From Eubacterium sp. AF16-48 (lineage in GTDB: Bacteria; Bacillota; Clostridia; Lachnospirales; Lachnospiraceae): 64,000 nucleotides of DNA. Below, in pieces: positions 1-9,709 of this stretch. Position 1 is the stretch's first letter, and the number at the start of each line of letters is the position of its first letter. Made by a program: the position numbers and the translations under genes. The notes under the pieces are model-generated. The model saw nothing but the letters and a program-made list of their open reading frames with translations, searched no databases and was not told the DNA's origin. Location of the stretch: assembly GCF_003479405.1 (NCBI RefSeq), contig NZ_QUHB01000010.1:41690-105689 (forward strand), given 5' to 3'.

Positions 1-928
1 GGGTAGCGGAACGGGGGGAGTTATTAATAACAGGTACAAGACCACAGGAAATGGCTTCTAAGCAGGAAATGGCTTCAAGCTCAATTTCCGCGGCATGGAC
101 GTAAAGGTCAGCTGTTCCTAAAACCTTAAGCAAATCCGTTCTTGAATAAAACTTCATTGTAGGCTGTATTGGCAAATGTCTTTTAGAATACTTTATCAGG
201 TTAGATTTCTGAGGACCGTCCCCGGCAAAAATCAGCTGGATACGGTTTCGGTATTTACTTTTATTTACAGCTTTTAAAAGCACAATGTGAGTTTTTTCAC
301 GACTGTAACGTCCGGTAAACAATATACGGAAAAGACCGTCATTAACGTGATACTTTGGAATATCACGGTTAAACTGGCGGTTAACTCCGTTGGAAATAAC
401 ATGTCCCGGAGTAGGCCCTACCACCTTTTCAAAGGTATCACGAATAAATTGGGTAGGGTAGTGAATGGCATCACAATAACGGTACAAATGTTTATAGAAA
501 AACTTATATACATTTTTATTAAAATGCTTATCATTCATTAAAAAGAAATGATTAGAAAAATTTTCTGCCTGGCAATGGAAACCGGCAGACAGGGGAATGC
601 CGTATTTGTGACAATATCTTGCAACGTAGCATCCTGTAAGAAAAGGAACCATAACGTGAACGGCATCCACGCCCTTTAGAGCCTTTGCCACGACTTTTTT
701 ATCAGGCTTTGAAATATTAACTCCGTTTTTCTTAACATAATTATTAAAAGGCCCAACGTTTAATGTTTTTACAATATAATAACCGTCTTCGCCGGCCTTG
801 TCTGCGTCAGGGCAGATAACACGAACCTCATGGCCCTTAGCCTTTAGGGAACGTATAAGGTTCATAGCGGCAATGGTAGTACCGTTATTTTCTTCTCCAA
901 GGACATCGCTAACTACTGCAATTATCAT
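1..928 (-). CDS. GT4-family glycosyltransferase, 3' end cut off by the window edge
   Basis: Reading the minus strand from the ATG at 928 gives an open frame of about 309 codons that leaves the window without a stop. The protein begins MIIAVVSDVLGEENNGTT, a typical GT-B nucleotide-sugar fold start. Near the cut end it carries AEIELEAISCLEAISCGLVP, which fits the E-x7-E donor-binding motif of GT4 enzymes. The middle reads FRILFTGRYSREKTH, the usual start of the C-terminal Rossmann domain. GGAG lies six bases before the ATG and decides the start. It resembles the diacylglycerol alpha-glucosyltransferase branch of GT4, which makes membrane glycolipids; that substrate is inferred only. It is divergent from the hydratase gene at 1245. 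Confidence 0.85.
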   Translation of the reverse strand, partial: MIIAVVSDVLGEENNGTTIAAMNLIRSLKAKGHEVRVICPDADKAGEDGYYIVKTLNVGPFNNYVKKNGVNISKPDKKVVAKALKGVDAVHVMVPFLTGCYVARYCHKYGIPLSAGFHCQAENFSNHFFLMNDKHFNKNVYKFFYKHLYRYCDAIHYPTQFIRDTFEKVVGPTPGHVISNGVNRQFNRDIPKYHVNDGLFRILFTGRYSREKTHIVLLKAVNKSKYRNRIQLIFAGDGPQKSNLIKYSKRHLPIQPTMKFYSRTDLLKVLGTADLYVHAAEIELEAISCLEAISCGLVPVINNSPRSAT

Positions 929-1003
929 ACTAATCTCCATTCTGTCACGGCTTATGACATATATATTAAAAAGGTAAAACCTTTCTTAATCTCACATATT
1001 GGT

Positions 1004-1032
1004 ATTTTAATATAGGCAGTACATGAAATCAA
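1004..1032 (-). promoter_or_regulatory. Sigma-A-type promoter for the minus-strand glycosyltransferase
   Basis: On the minus strand TTGATT (1032-1027) is followed after 17 bp by TAAAAT (1009-1004). This leaves a leader of about 70 bases before the start codon at 928. The leader has a small AAAGGT/ACCTTT hairpin at 970-984. Motif match only. Confidence 0.5.
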
Positions 1033-1088
1033 GAAATAAAAAACATACAAAAACATATATTTGTTGCAATAACCGGACACTGCTTTGC

Positions 1089-1117
1089 TTGATTTGAAAC
1101 CGGAAATTTTGTATACT
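1089..1117 (+). promoter_or_regulatory. Sigma-A-type promoter for the hydratase gene
   Basis: TTGATT at 1089-1094 and TATACT at 1112-1117 are separated by 17 bp. Transcription would start near 1124 and give an untranslated leader of about 120 bases before the ATG at 1245. The leader includes a short GGCA/TGCC hairpin around 1169-1184. I recognise no riboswitch in it. Together with the preceding promoter this accounts for the gene-free stretch 929-1244. Confidence 0.65.
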
Positions 1118-1244
1118 ATATTTTATATAGGCGAATGTCAAAAGTACCTTTGGCACTGCCATCATTTAAGGCATATTATTTTGCCTGAATATCAGCTAAG
1201 TATTACAGATACAGACTGAAAAGTTAGGATTGCAGGAGGAGAAA

Positions 1245-3527
1245 ATGATAACATTAAGCAAAGGCGGCGCGTATCTCATTAACGGTACAGAAGTGATTGA
1301 GGACGGTCAGGAAGAATTACTTAAGAGCAAATTAGGAGATAAGTATCTTTCAAAAGAAGATGCAGCAAAGAATACTATTGCATACGGCATCTTAAAAAAT
1401 CACAATACATCAGGAAATATGGACAAGCTTCAGATTAAGTTTGATAAGCTTACATCCCATGATATTACATTTGTAGGTATTATTCAGACAGCAAGAGCTT
1501 CAGGACTTGAGAAGTTCCCTATACCATATGTACTTACAAACTGTCACAACAGTTTATGTGCAGTTGGAGGAACAATTAATGAAGATGACCATATGTTTGG
1601 TCTTACATGTGCTAAGAAATACGGCGGAATTTATGTTCCACCTCATCAGGCAGTTATTCATCAGTTTGCAAGAGAAATGCTTGCCGGTGGCGGAAAGATG
1701 ATACTTGGCTCAGATTCACATACAAGATACGGTGCCCTTGGTACCATGGCTATGGGTGAAGGCGGACCGGAGCTTGTTAAGCAGCTTCTTTCCCAGACAT
1801 ATGATATTAACATGCCGGGAGTTATTGGAATTTACATGACAGGAGAGCCTGCTAAGGGAGTGGGACCTCAGGACGTGGCACTTGCCATTATCGGAGAAGT
1901 TTTTGACAAAGGATATGTTAAAAATAAAGTTATGGAATTTGTAGGACCGGGAGTTTCAAATCTTAGTGCTGATTTCAGAATCGGCGTAGATGTAATGACT
2001 ACAGAAACTACATGTCTTTCATCTATTTGGAGAACAGACGAGAAGATTAAAGAGTTCTACGATATTCATGGAAGAGTAGAGGAATACAAGGAGTTAAATC
2101 CGGGAGCAGTTACTTACTATGACGGAATGGTATACGTTGATTTATCAAAGATTAAGCCTATGATAGCAATGCCTTTCCATCCAAGTAACACATATACTAT
2201 TGACGAGGTAAATGCTAACCTTGAAGATATTTTAAGAGATGTTGAAAAGAAAGCCCTTGTCTCATTAGACGGACAGGTTGATTATAAACTTACAAACAAA
2301 ATTAAGAATGGTAAATTATACGTGGATCAGGGTATTATTGCAGGATGTGCCGGCGGTGGATTTGAAAATATCTGTGCAGCAGCAGACATTCTTACAGGAA
2401 AGAATATCGGATCGGATGAATTTACCCTTAGCGTATATCCGGCTTCAATGCCAGTATACATGGAACTTATTAAAAATGGTGCAGCAGCCTCCATTATGGA
2501 AGCAGGCGGTGTTATGAAGACAGCTTTCTGCGGACCTTGTTTTGGAGCAGGAGATACACCGGCAAACAATGCATTCAGTATCAGACATTCTACACGTAAC
2601 TTCCCTAACAGAGAAGGAAGCAAGTTGCAGAACGGACAGATTGCATCAGTTGCACTTATGGATGCAAGATCAATTGCAGCTACAGCAGCTAACAAGGGAT
2701 ATCTTACAGCAGCAACAGATATGGATGTTGAATACAAGGGACGTAAGTATCATTTTGATAAGACTATTTACGAAAACAGAGTATTTGATTCTCACGGTGT
2801 TGCTGACCCTGATACGGAAATCCAGTTTGGCCCTAACATTAAGGACTGGCCGGAAATGGTTGCACTTACAGACAATTTGTTACTTAAGGTGGTATCAGAA
2901 ATACATGACCCTGTAACAACAACTGATGAACTTATTCCATCAGGTGAAACTTCATCATACCGTTCTAACCCATTAGGACTTGCAGAATTTGCACTTTCAA
3001 GAAAAGACCCTGAATATGTAGGAAAGGCAAAGGAAGTTCAGAAGGTAGAAAAGGCAAGAGAAGCAGGCCAGTGTATGTGTGAATATTCAGATGAATATAA
3101 GAAGATTCTTGAAACAATCAAGAAGGAATTTGCTGATGTGAATAAAGAAAATTTAGGTGTAGGAAGTACAATTTATGCTGTAAAACCTGGTGACGGTTCA
3201 GCAAGAGAACAAGCTGCATCATGTCAGAAGGTTCTGGGCGGATGGGCTAATATTGCTCAGGAGTACGCTACAAAGAGATATCGTTCAAACCTTATTAACT
3301 GGGGTATGCTTCCATTTATTTATGAAGAGGAAGAGCTCCCATTTAAGAAGGATGACTTTATTTTCGTTCCAAATATTGCAGAGGCAGTAAAGAATAAGAC
3401 AACAGAAATTCCGGCATATGTAGTTGGCGATGAATTAAAGCCATTTACATTAAAGCTTGGTGAAATGACAGATGATGAACGTGACATTATATTAAAGGGT
3501 TGTCTCATTAACTACAACAGAGTTTAA
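1245..3527 (+). CDS. Aconitase-family hydratase (YbhJ-like)
   Basis: The product is 760 residues, the size of the uncharacterised aconitase relative YbhJ. It has the three cysteines expected to hold a [4Fe-4S] cluster: Cys368 in AGCAGGG, and Cys429 and Cys432 in FCGPCFGAG. They are followed by [12 protein letters not shown], a variant of the aconitase active-site signature. It should reversibly hydrate or dehydrate a hydroxy-di- or tricarboxylic acid in the cytoplasm; the exact substrate is not known for this subfamily. A TTG five codons upstream is in frame but lies on top of the AGGAGG ribosome site, so the ATG at 1245 is the start. glgB follows after 68 bp. Confidence 0.88.
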   Translation: MITLSKGGAYLINGTEVIEDGQEELLKSKLGDKYLSKEDAAKNTIAYGILKNHNTSGNMDKLQIKFDKLTSHDITFVGIIQTARASGLEKFPIPYVLTNCHNSLCAVGGTINEDDHMFGLTCAKKYGGIYVPPHQAVIHQFAREMLAGGGKMILGSDSHTRYGALGTMAMGEGGPELVKQLLSQTYDINMPGVIGIYMTGEPAKGVGPQDVALAIIGEVFDKGYVKNKVMEFVGPGVSNLSADFRIGVDVMTTETTCLSSIWRTDEKIKEFYDIHGRVEEYKELNPGAVTYYDGMVYVDLSKIKPMIAMPFHPSNTYTIDEVNANLEDILRDVEKKALVSLDGQVDYKLTNKIKNGKLYVDQGIIAGCAGGGFENICAAADILTGKNIGSDEFTLSVYPASMPVYMELIKNGAAASIMEAGGVMKTAFCGPCFGAGDTPANNAFSIRHSTRNFPNREGSKLQNGQIASVALMDARSIAATAANKGYLTAATDMDVEYKGRKYHFDKTIYENRVFDSHGVADPDTEIQFGPNIKDWPEMVALTDNLLLKVVSEIHDPVTTTDELIPSGETSSYRSNPLGLAEFALSRKDPEYVGKAKEVQKVEKAREAGQCMCEYSDEYKKILETIKKEFADVNKENLGVGSTIYAVKPGDGSAREQAASCQKVLGGWANIAQEYATKRYRSNLINWGMLPFIYEEEELPFKKDDFIFVPNIAEAVKNKTTEIPAYVVGDELKPFTLKLGEMTDDERDIILKGCLINYNRV

Positions 3528-3595
3528 AATCAATCTTCCGGAAACAGACAAGTCGGAAAAATATAAGCATAATGTATGCAGATGGAGGACACCAT

Positions 3596-5530
3596 ATGGG
3601 AAATAAATTAGCCATAACAAAAGATGACTGTTACTTATTTGGTAAAGGCATTAATTATGAAATATATGAGAAACTGGGTGCTCATATTACGGAAATAGAT
3701 GGAGTTAAGGGAACATACTTTGCAGTATGGGCTCCCCATGCAGCTAATGTTGCAGTTATAGGCGATTTTAATGACTGGTTAGGATTTAATCACAATATGA
3801 CTATGGATAATGATTCAGGAATATGGGAGCTGTTTATTCCGGAAGTTGGAGAAGGAGCAATGTACAAATATGTGATTTCCACGGAAAGTGGAGACACATT
3901 GTACAAGTCCGACCCATATGGAAACTGGGCGGAAGTCAGACCGGGCAATGCTTCAAGAGTAACCAATATTGATTCATATAAATGGAATGATTCCAAGTGG
4001 ATTCATCAGAAGGCATCGGAAAGTCACTACGAACTGCCTATGTCAATTTATGAGGTGCATCCGGGTTCATGGAGAAAAGACTATAAGGGACCGGATGATG
4101 AAGATGGATTTTATGACTATAGAAGGATGGCAGATGAACTGGTAGATTACGTGGTGGATATGGGATATACTCATGTGGAACTTATGGGAATCTTAGAGCA
4201 TCCTTTTGACGGTTCATGGGGGTATCAGGTTGTGGGATATTATGCACCTACATCCAGATATGGAAAGCCTCAGGATTTTATGTATTTAATAGACGCTTTT
4301 CATAAGGCAGGAATCGGAGTTATTTTGGACTGGGTTCCGGCGCATTTCCCAAAGGATGCCCACGGACTTGCCATGTTTGACGGAACACCTCTTTATGAAT
4401 ATGCTGACCCTAGGAAGGGAGAACATCCTGATTGGGGTACAAAGGTTTTTGACTATTCTAAAACAGAGGTTAGCAATTTCCTTATTGCAAATGCTTTATT
4501 CTGGGTGGAAAAGTATCATATAGACGGACTTCGTGTAGATGCAGTGGCATCAATGCTTTATCTTGATTATGGAAGAAAAGATGGAGAATGGGTTCCTAAT
4601 AAGTACGGCGGAAATGAAAATTTAGAGGCAATAGAGTTCTTTAAGCATTTAAGCAGTATTATGAGATATAGAAATCCAAGGGCTTATATTATAGCAGAAG
4701 AGTCTACAGCGTGGCCGAAGGTTACCATGGCACCGGAAGAAGGCGGACTGGGATTTTCTTACAAGTGGAATATGGGATGGATGCACGATTTCCTTGAATA
4801 TGTGAAGCTTGACCCGTATTTTAAGAAGAATAATCATAATAAGATGACATTTGGACTGACTTATGCATTTAGTGAGAACTTTATCTTAGTTCTTTCCCAC
4901 GATGAGGTAGTTCATTTGAAATGTTCAATGATTAACAAGATGCCGGGGTACCCGTCAGATAAATTTAAAAACCTTAAGACGGCGTATACATTTATGATGG
5001 GACATCCGGGAAGAAAGCTTTTGTTTATGGGACAGGAATTTGCCCAACTTCAGGAGTGGTCAGAGGCAAGAAGTCTTGACTGGTATTTGTTAGACGAACC
5101 TGAACATAAGGATATGCAGGACTATGTAAAGAAATTATTACATATCTATAAGAAATATCCGGCACTTTATACTGAAACAAAAGGCTATGGAGCTTTTGAA
5201 TGGATAAATGCAGATGACAGAGACAGAAGTATATTTAGTTTTGTAAGAAAAACAACAGAGCCTGATTACAGGAATTCTGTGGGATTCGTATTTAACTTTA
5301 CACCGGTGGAAAGACCTGACTATGTAGTTGGTGTTCCAAAAGCCGGAACATACAAGAGAATTATTACTACGGAAACAGGAGATACGGAAGTAGTGAAATA
5401 TAAAGCAAAGAAACAGGAGGCTGATGGTAAGCCATATAGATTGGAAATACCACTTAGGCCTCTGGAATCAGTAGTTTTTGAATTCCCTAAAGTAATAAAG
5501 AAGAAAGCAAAAACAACAAAAAAGAAATAA
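3596..5530 (+). CDS. glgB: 1,4-alpha-glucan branching enzyme
   Basis: This GH13 enzyme makes alpha-1,6 branches in glycogen. The 644-residue protein has an N-terminal CBM48-like domain (FAVWAPHAANVAVIGDFNDW), then the (beta/alpha)8 domain. The catalytic triad is visible as Asp315 in GLRVDAVASM, Glu368 in IAEESTAWP and Asp436 in LSHDEVVH. The C-terminus is a lysine-rich tail. An in-frame ATG at 3572 would add eight residues, but GGAGG at 3584-3588 sits seven bases before the ATG at 3596 and favours that start. glgC and glgD lie 12 kb away on the same strand; no glgA or glycogen phosphorylase is in the window. Confidence 0.96.
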   Translation: MGNKLAITKDDCYLFGKGINYEIYEKLGAHITEIDGVKGTYFAVWAPHAANVAVIGDFNDWLGFNHNMTMDNDSGIWELFIPEVGEGAMYKYVISTESGDTLYKSDPYGNWAEVRPGNASRVTNIDSYKWNDSKWIHQKASESHYELPMSIYEVHPGSWRKDYKGPDDEDGFYDYRRMADELVDYVVDMGYTHVELMGILEHPFDGSWGYQVVGYYAPTSRYGKPQDFMYLIDAFHKAGIGVILDWVPAHFPKDAHGLAMFDGTPLYEYADPRKGEHPDWGTKVFDYSKTEVSNFLIANALFWVEKYHIDGLRVDAVASMLYLDYGRKDGEWVPNKYGGNENLEAIEFFKHLSSIMRYRNPRAYIIAEESTAWPKVTMAPEEGGLGFSYKWNMGWMHDFLEYVKLDPYFKKNNHNKMTFGLTYAFSENFILVLSHDEVVHLKCSMINKMPGYPSDKFKNLKTAYTFMMGHPGRKLLFMGQEFAQLQEWSEARSLDWYLLDEPEHKDMQDYVKKLLHIYKKYPALYTETKGYGAFEWINADDRDRSIFSFVRKTTEPDYRNSVGFVFNFTPVERPDYVVGVPKAGTYKRIITTETGDTEVVKYKAKKQEADGKPYRLEIPLRPLESVVFEFPKVIKKKAKTTKKK

Positions 5531-5541
5531 AGATTAACTAA

Positions 5542-5567
5542 AAAGGGCAGTTGTTAAGCTGCCCTTT
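5542..5567 (+). terminator. Intrinsic terminator after glgB
   Basis: AAAGGGCAG at 5542-5550 pairs perfectly with CTGCCCTTT at 5559-5567 around an 8-base loop. The 3' T tract is short (TTT G TT), so it may be leaky. It ends the hydratase-glgB unit. Confidence 0.75.
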
Positions 5568-5605
5568 GTTGGCAGTAACAATACAGAGAATTTTCGGAGA
5601 AAAAG

Positions 5606-7720
5606 ATGAAAAAAAAGGTATTTATCGTAATTATTATTTTAATTATATTAGGTGGAGCAAGTGCATTTGGAATAATGTACAATAAAAATCATACATCAGG
5701 GGAGCCTGAGAAAAATGATGTGGCAGAAATGACAGACAAAATTCCTGACATGAAGGTATATGCAGGAAGCAATGTTATTGGAACCATAGACGGATACACA
5801 ATGGAAATGAATTATGCACACCTTAGAGATAGTATTATTCCGGTAGGTACAGACAATAAGGTTTCTATGGAAATAACATCCAACAAAAATAAGATTGAAA
5901 AATTATCTTATGAGGTGGTAAGTGCAGAAGGTGACACTCTTCTAGATAGTGGAGAAATCACGGATTTACAGGAAAATGACGGGGAAATTGCCTTTGATTA
6001 TCAGGCAAGTGCCATTATGGAAAAGGGAAAAGAATATTTTCTTACCTTCAACATGTCTACAGATAAACATAAAAATCTGCACTATTACACAAGGGTTATG
6101 CAAATAGGTGCAGATGTAGTTAAAGACCAGATTGCCTTTGCCAAGGATTTTAGTGACAGAACCTTTAATGAAAACGAGGCAAAGGGATTAGTGGCATATA
6201 TTGAGCCGGATGCAAAGGGAGCTAATGATAATTTAGGGGAGACTACCATTAAATCCAGTTACAGCATGCTGGTGTGGAAGACACTTCACCCGGCAAAGAG
6301 CACTGATACAACTGTGTATGCCAAGGATTTTTGTATAAAAGACAGCGGCGAGGCAGGAACCTACACCATGAATTATCAGATGAAAGCAACAAATACTGAA
6401 AAGGTGGAGGAAACCTACAATGTTACTGAAAACATTACAGTGTGGACCTGTGCAGGTAAACAGTATGTACTGGCATATGACAGGGAGGTAAATCAGGTTT
6501 GGGCTGCTTCAAAGAATAATGTTGGAAACAGTTTTATTGATTTGGGAATACAGAAGCAGACAACGGTTTCTAATGTAGAAAGCTCTAACGGACAGTTTAT
6601 CGGATATGAGATAAATGGTGACGTGTATACTTTTGATGTTACCGGCAAAAAAATGTATCGTGTATATAACAGCAAGGCAAAAAGCGGGCAGCAGCTTTAC
6701 AAGACCCGCTCCAGAGTTATAAAGGTGGATAATGATGGAAATGCAGAATACATGATATATGGTTACAGTCCAAGTGTAAATCATGGTGGAAAAAATGGAA
6801 TTTCCATAATGGATTACAGTGTTAAGGATAATAAATCAGTGGAAAAAGCCTTTATACCATGTAATGAGCCGGCGTGGATTCTGGAAAATCAAATGTCTCA
6901 GCTTTGCTATGAAGGTGACGGAACATTATATATAATGCTGGGAAAAGCAGTATATTATGTAAACTTAAAAACAAAGGAATGGGGAACATTGATTGAGAAC
7001 ATGGAGGATGGAAGTTTGTGTGTAAATGAGCAGGGAACAGTAATTGCTTATAACACCAATGGAAGTATTTATAACAGTGACAGTATTACTGTTATTGATT
7101 TAACTAATGGAGACAAAAAGGAAATTAAGGCAGAAGAAGGTAAGAAAATTGCAGTATGCGGATATACCGGTGCTAATCTGGTATATGGAACAGGAACAAT
7201 TTCAAAAGATAAGAAATACGATGCTTTTCCTATTGAAACACTAAACATAGTGGATTCTGATTTAAACCTGGTTAAGTCATATTCAAAAAGCGGAATAACT
7301 ATGACAGACGTAACTATTACAGATACAATTATCAGCTTTAAGCGTTTTAGAAAAGGAAAGCGTTTAGAGGATGACCAGCTTCTTGACAACACAGAGGATA
7401 CGGTAAGGGTTGCTAATTCAAGCTATTATACCGATGACATGAAAATGAGGGAACTGGCGCTGTCCTTTACCAATAATCTTAATGCCACAACCAAGCTTAC
7501 CATTGGCAAATGGGGATCAGTGGAATTTTCTACAGGAACAGAGGTTGACTCTAAATTTGTAAAAACCACTGAAGACAGATATTTTGTATATGGATATGGA
7601 ATGCTTCAGGGAGTGTATTCTAAAAAGGAGGATGCCACAAAAGCCGCAAGGGAAGTTTATGGTTTGGTGATAGATGAAAGGGGTAGTAAAATATGGGTGT
7701 TTGAGGAGAACTATCAGTAG
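5606..7720 (+). CDS. Membrane-anchored exported protein of unknown function
   Basis: The 704-residue protein starts MKKK and has one hydrophobic helix at about residues 5-23 with no clear signal-peptidase or lipobox site, so it is probably an N-terminally anchored extracytoplasmic protein. The rest is polar and rich in beta-strand patterns, with repeated short blocks such as YVLAYDREVNQVWA, IKVDNDGNAEYMIYGY and TLYIMLGKAVYYV that suggest a propeller-like fold. The end (YGMLQGVYSKKEDATKAARE) recalls a SPOR-like alpha/beta unit, a weak likeness. I do not recognise the family. GGAG precedes the ATG. It stands alone between two terminators. Confidence 0.7.
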   Translation: MKKKVFIVIIILIILGGASAFGIMYNKNHTSGEPEKNDVAEMTDKIPDMKVYAGSNVIGTIDGYTMEMNYAHLRDSIIPVGTDNKVSMEITSNKNKIEKLSYEVVSAEGDTLLDSGEITDLQENDGEIAFDYQASAIMEKGKEYFLTFNMSTDKHKNLHYYTRVMQIGADVVKDQIAFAKDFSDRTFNENEAKGLVAYIEPDAKGANDNLGETTIKSSYSMLVWKTLHPAKSTDTTVYAKDFCIKDSGEAGTYTMNYQMKATNTEKVEETYNVTENITVWTCAGKQYVLAYDREVNQVWAASKNNVGNSFIDLGIQKQTTVSNVESSNGQFIGYEINGDVYTFDVTGKKMYRVYNSKAKSGQQLYKTRSRVIKVDNDGNAEYMIYGYSPSVNHGGKNGISIMDYSVKDNKSVEKAFIPCNEPAWILENQMSQLCYEGDGTLYIMLGKAVYYVNLKTKEWGTLIENMEDGSLCVNEQGTVIAYNTNGSIYNSDSITVIDLTNGDKKEIKAEEGKKIAVCGYTGANLVYGTGTISKDKKYDAFPIETLNIVDSDLNLVKSYSKSGITMTDVTITDTIISFKRFRKGKRLEDDQLLDNTEDTVRVANSSYYTDDMKMRELALSFTNNLNATTKLTIGKWGSVEFSTGTEVDSKFVKTTEDRYFVYGYGMLQGVYSKKEDATKAAREVYGLVIDERGSKIWVFEENYQ

Positions 7721-7872
7721 AAAATATATTTAAACATAAAGTGAAAAAAAGGCATTAAATATAACAAAATTAACAATTATAAAGTAGAAATATAGCATGT
7801 AATGGGATATAATTATTTACAGATATTGGAAAGTGACAATTTTTTCTATAAAAAGTGTAGTTATCCGGTTTA

Positions 7873-8454
7873 ATGATAAATATGAAGAAAAAATTCATTT
7901 CATTATTGATGATAATAGCAATGATGTTTTCTATGCTTCCGGCGAATGTGGTTGACATAAAAGCTGCAACAGGGAAAACAGCTATTATTAGTGTAGAAGG
8001 GAAAAATGCCATTCCCGGCTCTACAGTATCTGTAAATGTGTCTATAAAGGACAATCCGGGAATATTAGGCTCGGTACTTAGGGTTGAATATGATTCCAAG
8101 CTTACATTGACAGATGCAAAGTCAGGGGAAGCTTTTAGCACATTAGTTATGACCAAGCCGGGAAAATTCGGTTCACCAAGCAAGTTTGTATGGGATGGTC
8201 AGGATTTGCCAATTACAGGAAGCCAGAATTCTAATTCGGTAGGATTCTTCTATTTATACGGAAGTGCTCCATGCTGGTATTATGAATGGACAAGGACAGT
8301 AGTTGCATCTTACAAGACTCAGTATCGTTATGCAGACCGCAGTAAGTCATACACATACTTATTTAAGAAGGTAGAGCAAAAGGAGTCCACCTCAGAAATT
8401 CAGGAATCGGATTCCGTAAGCAATGTACAAAAATGGGTTAAGTACACTATTTAG
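7873..8454 (+). CDS. Short exported protein: cohesin-like segment joined to an aromatic-repeat tail
   Basis: Residues 4-32 form a signal peptide (MKKKFISLLMIIAMMFS, cleavage near DIKAA). Residues about 35-115 look like the first two thirds of a cohesin domain: VSVNVSIKDNPGILGSVLRV, then VWDGQDLP. The sequence then changes to a Tyr/Trp-rich tail (YRYADRSKSYTYLFKK, VSNVQKWVKYTI) like the C-terminal modules of large Lachnospiraceae surface proteins. Both parts look incomplete, so this could be an internal-deletion remnant of a larger gene. No good ribosome site precedes the ATG at 7873 or the in-frame ATG at 7882, which is the more natural signal-peptide start. Confidence 0.6.
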   Translation: MINMKKKFISLLMIIAMMFSMLPANVVDIKAATGKTAIISVEGKNAIPGSTVSVNVSIKDNPGILGSVLRVEYDSKLTLTDAKSGEAFSTLVMTKPGKFGSPSKFVWDGQDLPITGSQNSNSVGFFYLYGSAPCWYYEWTRTVVASYKTQYRYADRSKSYTYLFKKVEQKESTSEIQESDSVSNVQKWVKYTI

Positions 8455-8484
8455 TGGGATAAAAATAACATAATATTATATAAT

Positions 8485-8518
8485 AAAGAGGTCATTCACA
8501 TTAGTGGATGGCCTCTTT
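8485..8518 (+). terminator. Strong hairpin terminator
   Basis: A 15-bp stem (8485-8499 with 8504-8518, two G-U pairs) with a four-base ATTA loop ends in CCTCTTT. It follows the cohesin-like gene and insulates the SbcD-like operon. Confidence 0.8.
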
Positions 8519-8585
8519 GTTATGGATGCAAATATTAAAACTCATATTTTATTCTCATTAAACCATAACATATCTCTCTGATTAA

Positions 8586-8614
8586 TTGACCGAAAAATCC
8601 ATTAATGTTATACT
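8586..8614 (+). promoter_or_regulatory. Sigma-A-type promoter for the SbcD/SbcC-like operon
   Basis: TTGACC at 8586-8591 and TATACT at 8609-8614 are spaced by 17 bp. The implied start site is about 25 bases before the start codon at 8645, leaving a short leader that contains the GGGAGGG ribosome site. Confidence 0.7.
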
Positions 8615-8644
8615 AAAAGATAGTAAAAAAGTTCGGGAGGGACT

Positions 8645-9709
8645 ATGCGTTTTATTCATACAGGAGATATTCATTTAGGAGCCATGCCGGAGAGCAGAAA
8701 AGAGTGGGCAAAAAACCGTGGAGATGAAATCTGGCAGACTTTTGAGAGATTAATAAAGAAAATTAAAGCACAGCCGGTGGATATGTTGATTATTGCCGGG
8801 GATTTGTTTCACAGACAGCCATTGCTTAGGGAGTTAAAAGAGGTGGACTATCTTTTTTCAACAATACCTGAAACTAAAGTAGTGCTGTGTGCCGGAAATC
8901 ATGATGCCATTAAAAAGGGGTCATTTTACGATGGCTTTAAGTGGAGTGATAATGTTATTTTTCTAGGCAGTGATAATGTTCAAAAAGTGGAAATCCCGGA
9001 ACTTAACGCATGTGTCTATGGACTTAGCTACCATCAGACAGAAATAACAGATGGAATGTATGATCACATTATTGTGGACAGACCTGATATGATAAATATT
9101 CTGGTGGCTCATGGTGGTGATGAAAAGCATATTCCGATTAATAAAAAGAGAGTGGCAATGTCAGGATTTGACTACGTGGCAATGGGACATATTCACAAGC
9201 CGTTTATGGATGAAAAGTACAAAATGGCTTATTGTGGTTCCTTAGAGCCTATTGATGTGAATGATACAGGTGAGCGTGGCTATATATACGGAGAAGTGGA
9301 CAAGAAAGGTCTGGAGTTTGAATTTGTGCCATTTTCTAAAAGACAGTATGTTGATTTGGACTTTACGGTAACGCCGAATGCTACAAATATGGAAATCAGA
9401 CACAGACTTTCCGACATTTTTAATGAAAGAGGAAAGGATAACATGTACCGTGTAACATTTAACGGTTACAGGGATCCTGAATTTGAAATAAGCATAAAAG
9501 ACGTAATGGATTGTGGCAATATAGTAACTGTTATTGATGAAACAATTCCGGATTTTGATTTTGAGGAAATGTATGCCGACAATAAGGATAATATTCTTGG
9601 AATGTTTATTGGTCAGTATTTAGATAAGGAACCATTAAATCCGTTGCAGCAGAAGGCACTTTATTATGGCACAAAAGCTTTATCACAGGCTATGGAGGGT
9701 AAGGTATGA
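8645..9709 (+). CDS. SbcD/YhaO-like DNA repair exonuclease (metallophosphoesterase)
   Basis: The 354-residue protein has all metal-binding motifs of the Mre11/SbcD family in order: GDIHLG (7-12), GDLFHRQ (52-58), GNHD (84-87), LVAHGGD and GHIHKP. It should be the manganese-dependent nuclease subunit that works with the ATPase encoded next, acting on DNA ends. Start and stop of the two genes overlap as ATGA, so translation is probably coupled. The pair more closely recalls Bacillus YhaO-YhaN than classical sbcDC; I give no symbol for that reason. Confidence 0.9.
   Translation: MRFIHTGDIHLGAMPESRKEWAKNRGDEIWQTFERLIKKIKAQPVDMLIIAGDLFHRQPLLRELKEVDYLFSTIPETKVVLCAGNHDAIKKGSFYDGFKWSDNVIFLGSDNVQKVEIPELNACVYGLSYHQTEITDGMYDHIIVDRPDMINILVAHGGDEKHIPINKKRVAMSGFDYVAMGHIHKPFMDEKYKMAYCGSLEPIDVNDTGERGYIYGEVDKKGLEFEFVPFSKRQYVDLDFTVTPNATNMEIRHRLSDIFNERGKDNMYRVTFNGYRDPEFEISIKDVMDCGNIVTVIDETIPDFDFEEMYADNKDNILGMFIGQYLDKEPLNPLQQKALYYGTKALSQAMEGKV

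Noticed and set aside
45..76. 14-bp direct repeat (CAGGAAATGGCTTC twice, 18 bp apart) in the partial glycosyltransferase
   Set aside because: It codes in frame for EAISCLEAISCG, which fits the E-x7-E motif of this enzyme group, so it is probably natural sequence, not a recent insertion.
287..541. Plus-strand reading frame of 84 codons near the left edge
   Set aside because: It lies antisense inside the partial GT4 gene, whose minus-strand frame has clear family motifs; no ribosome site.
1117..1244. Riboswitch in the hydratase leader
   Set aside because: Only a short weak hairpin is visible and no known aptamer pattern.
2327..2737. Minus-strand frame of 136 codons
   Set aside because: Antisense shadow within the hydratase gene.
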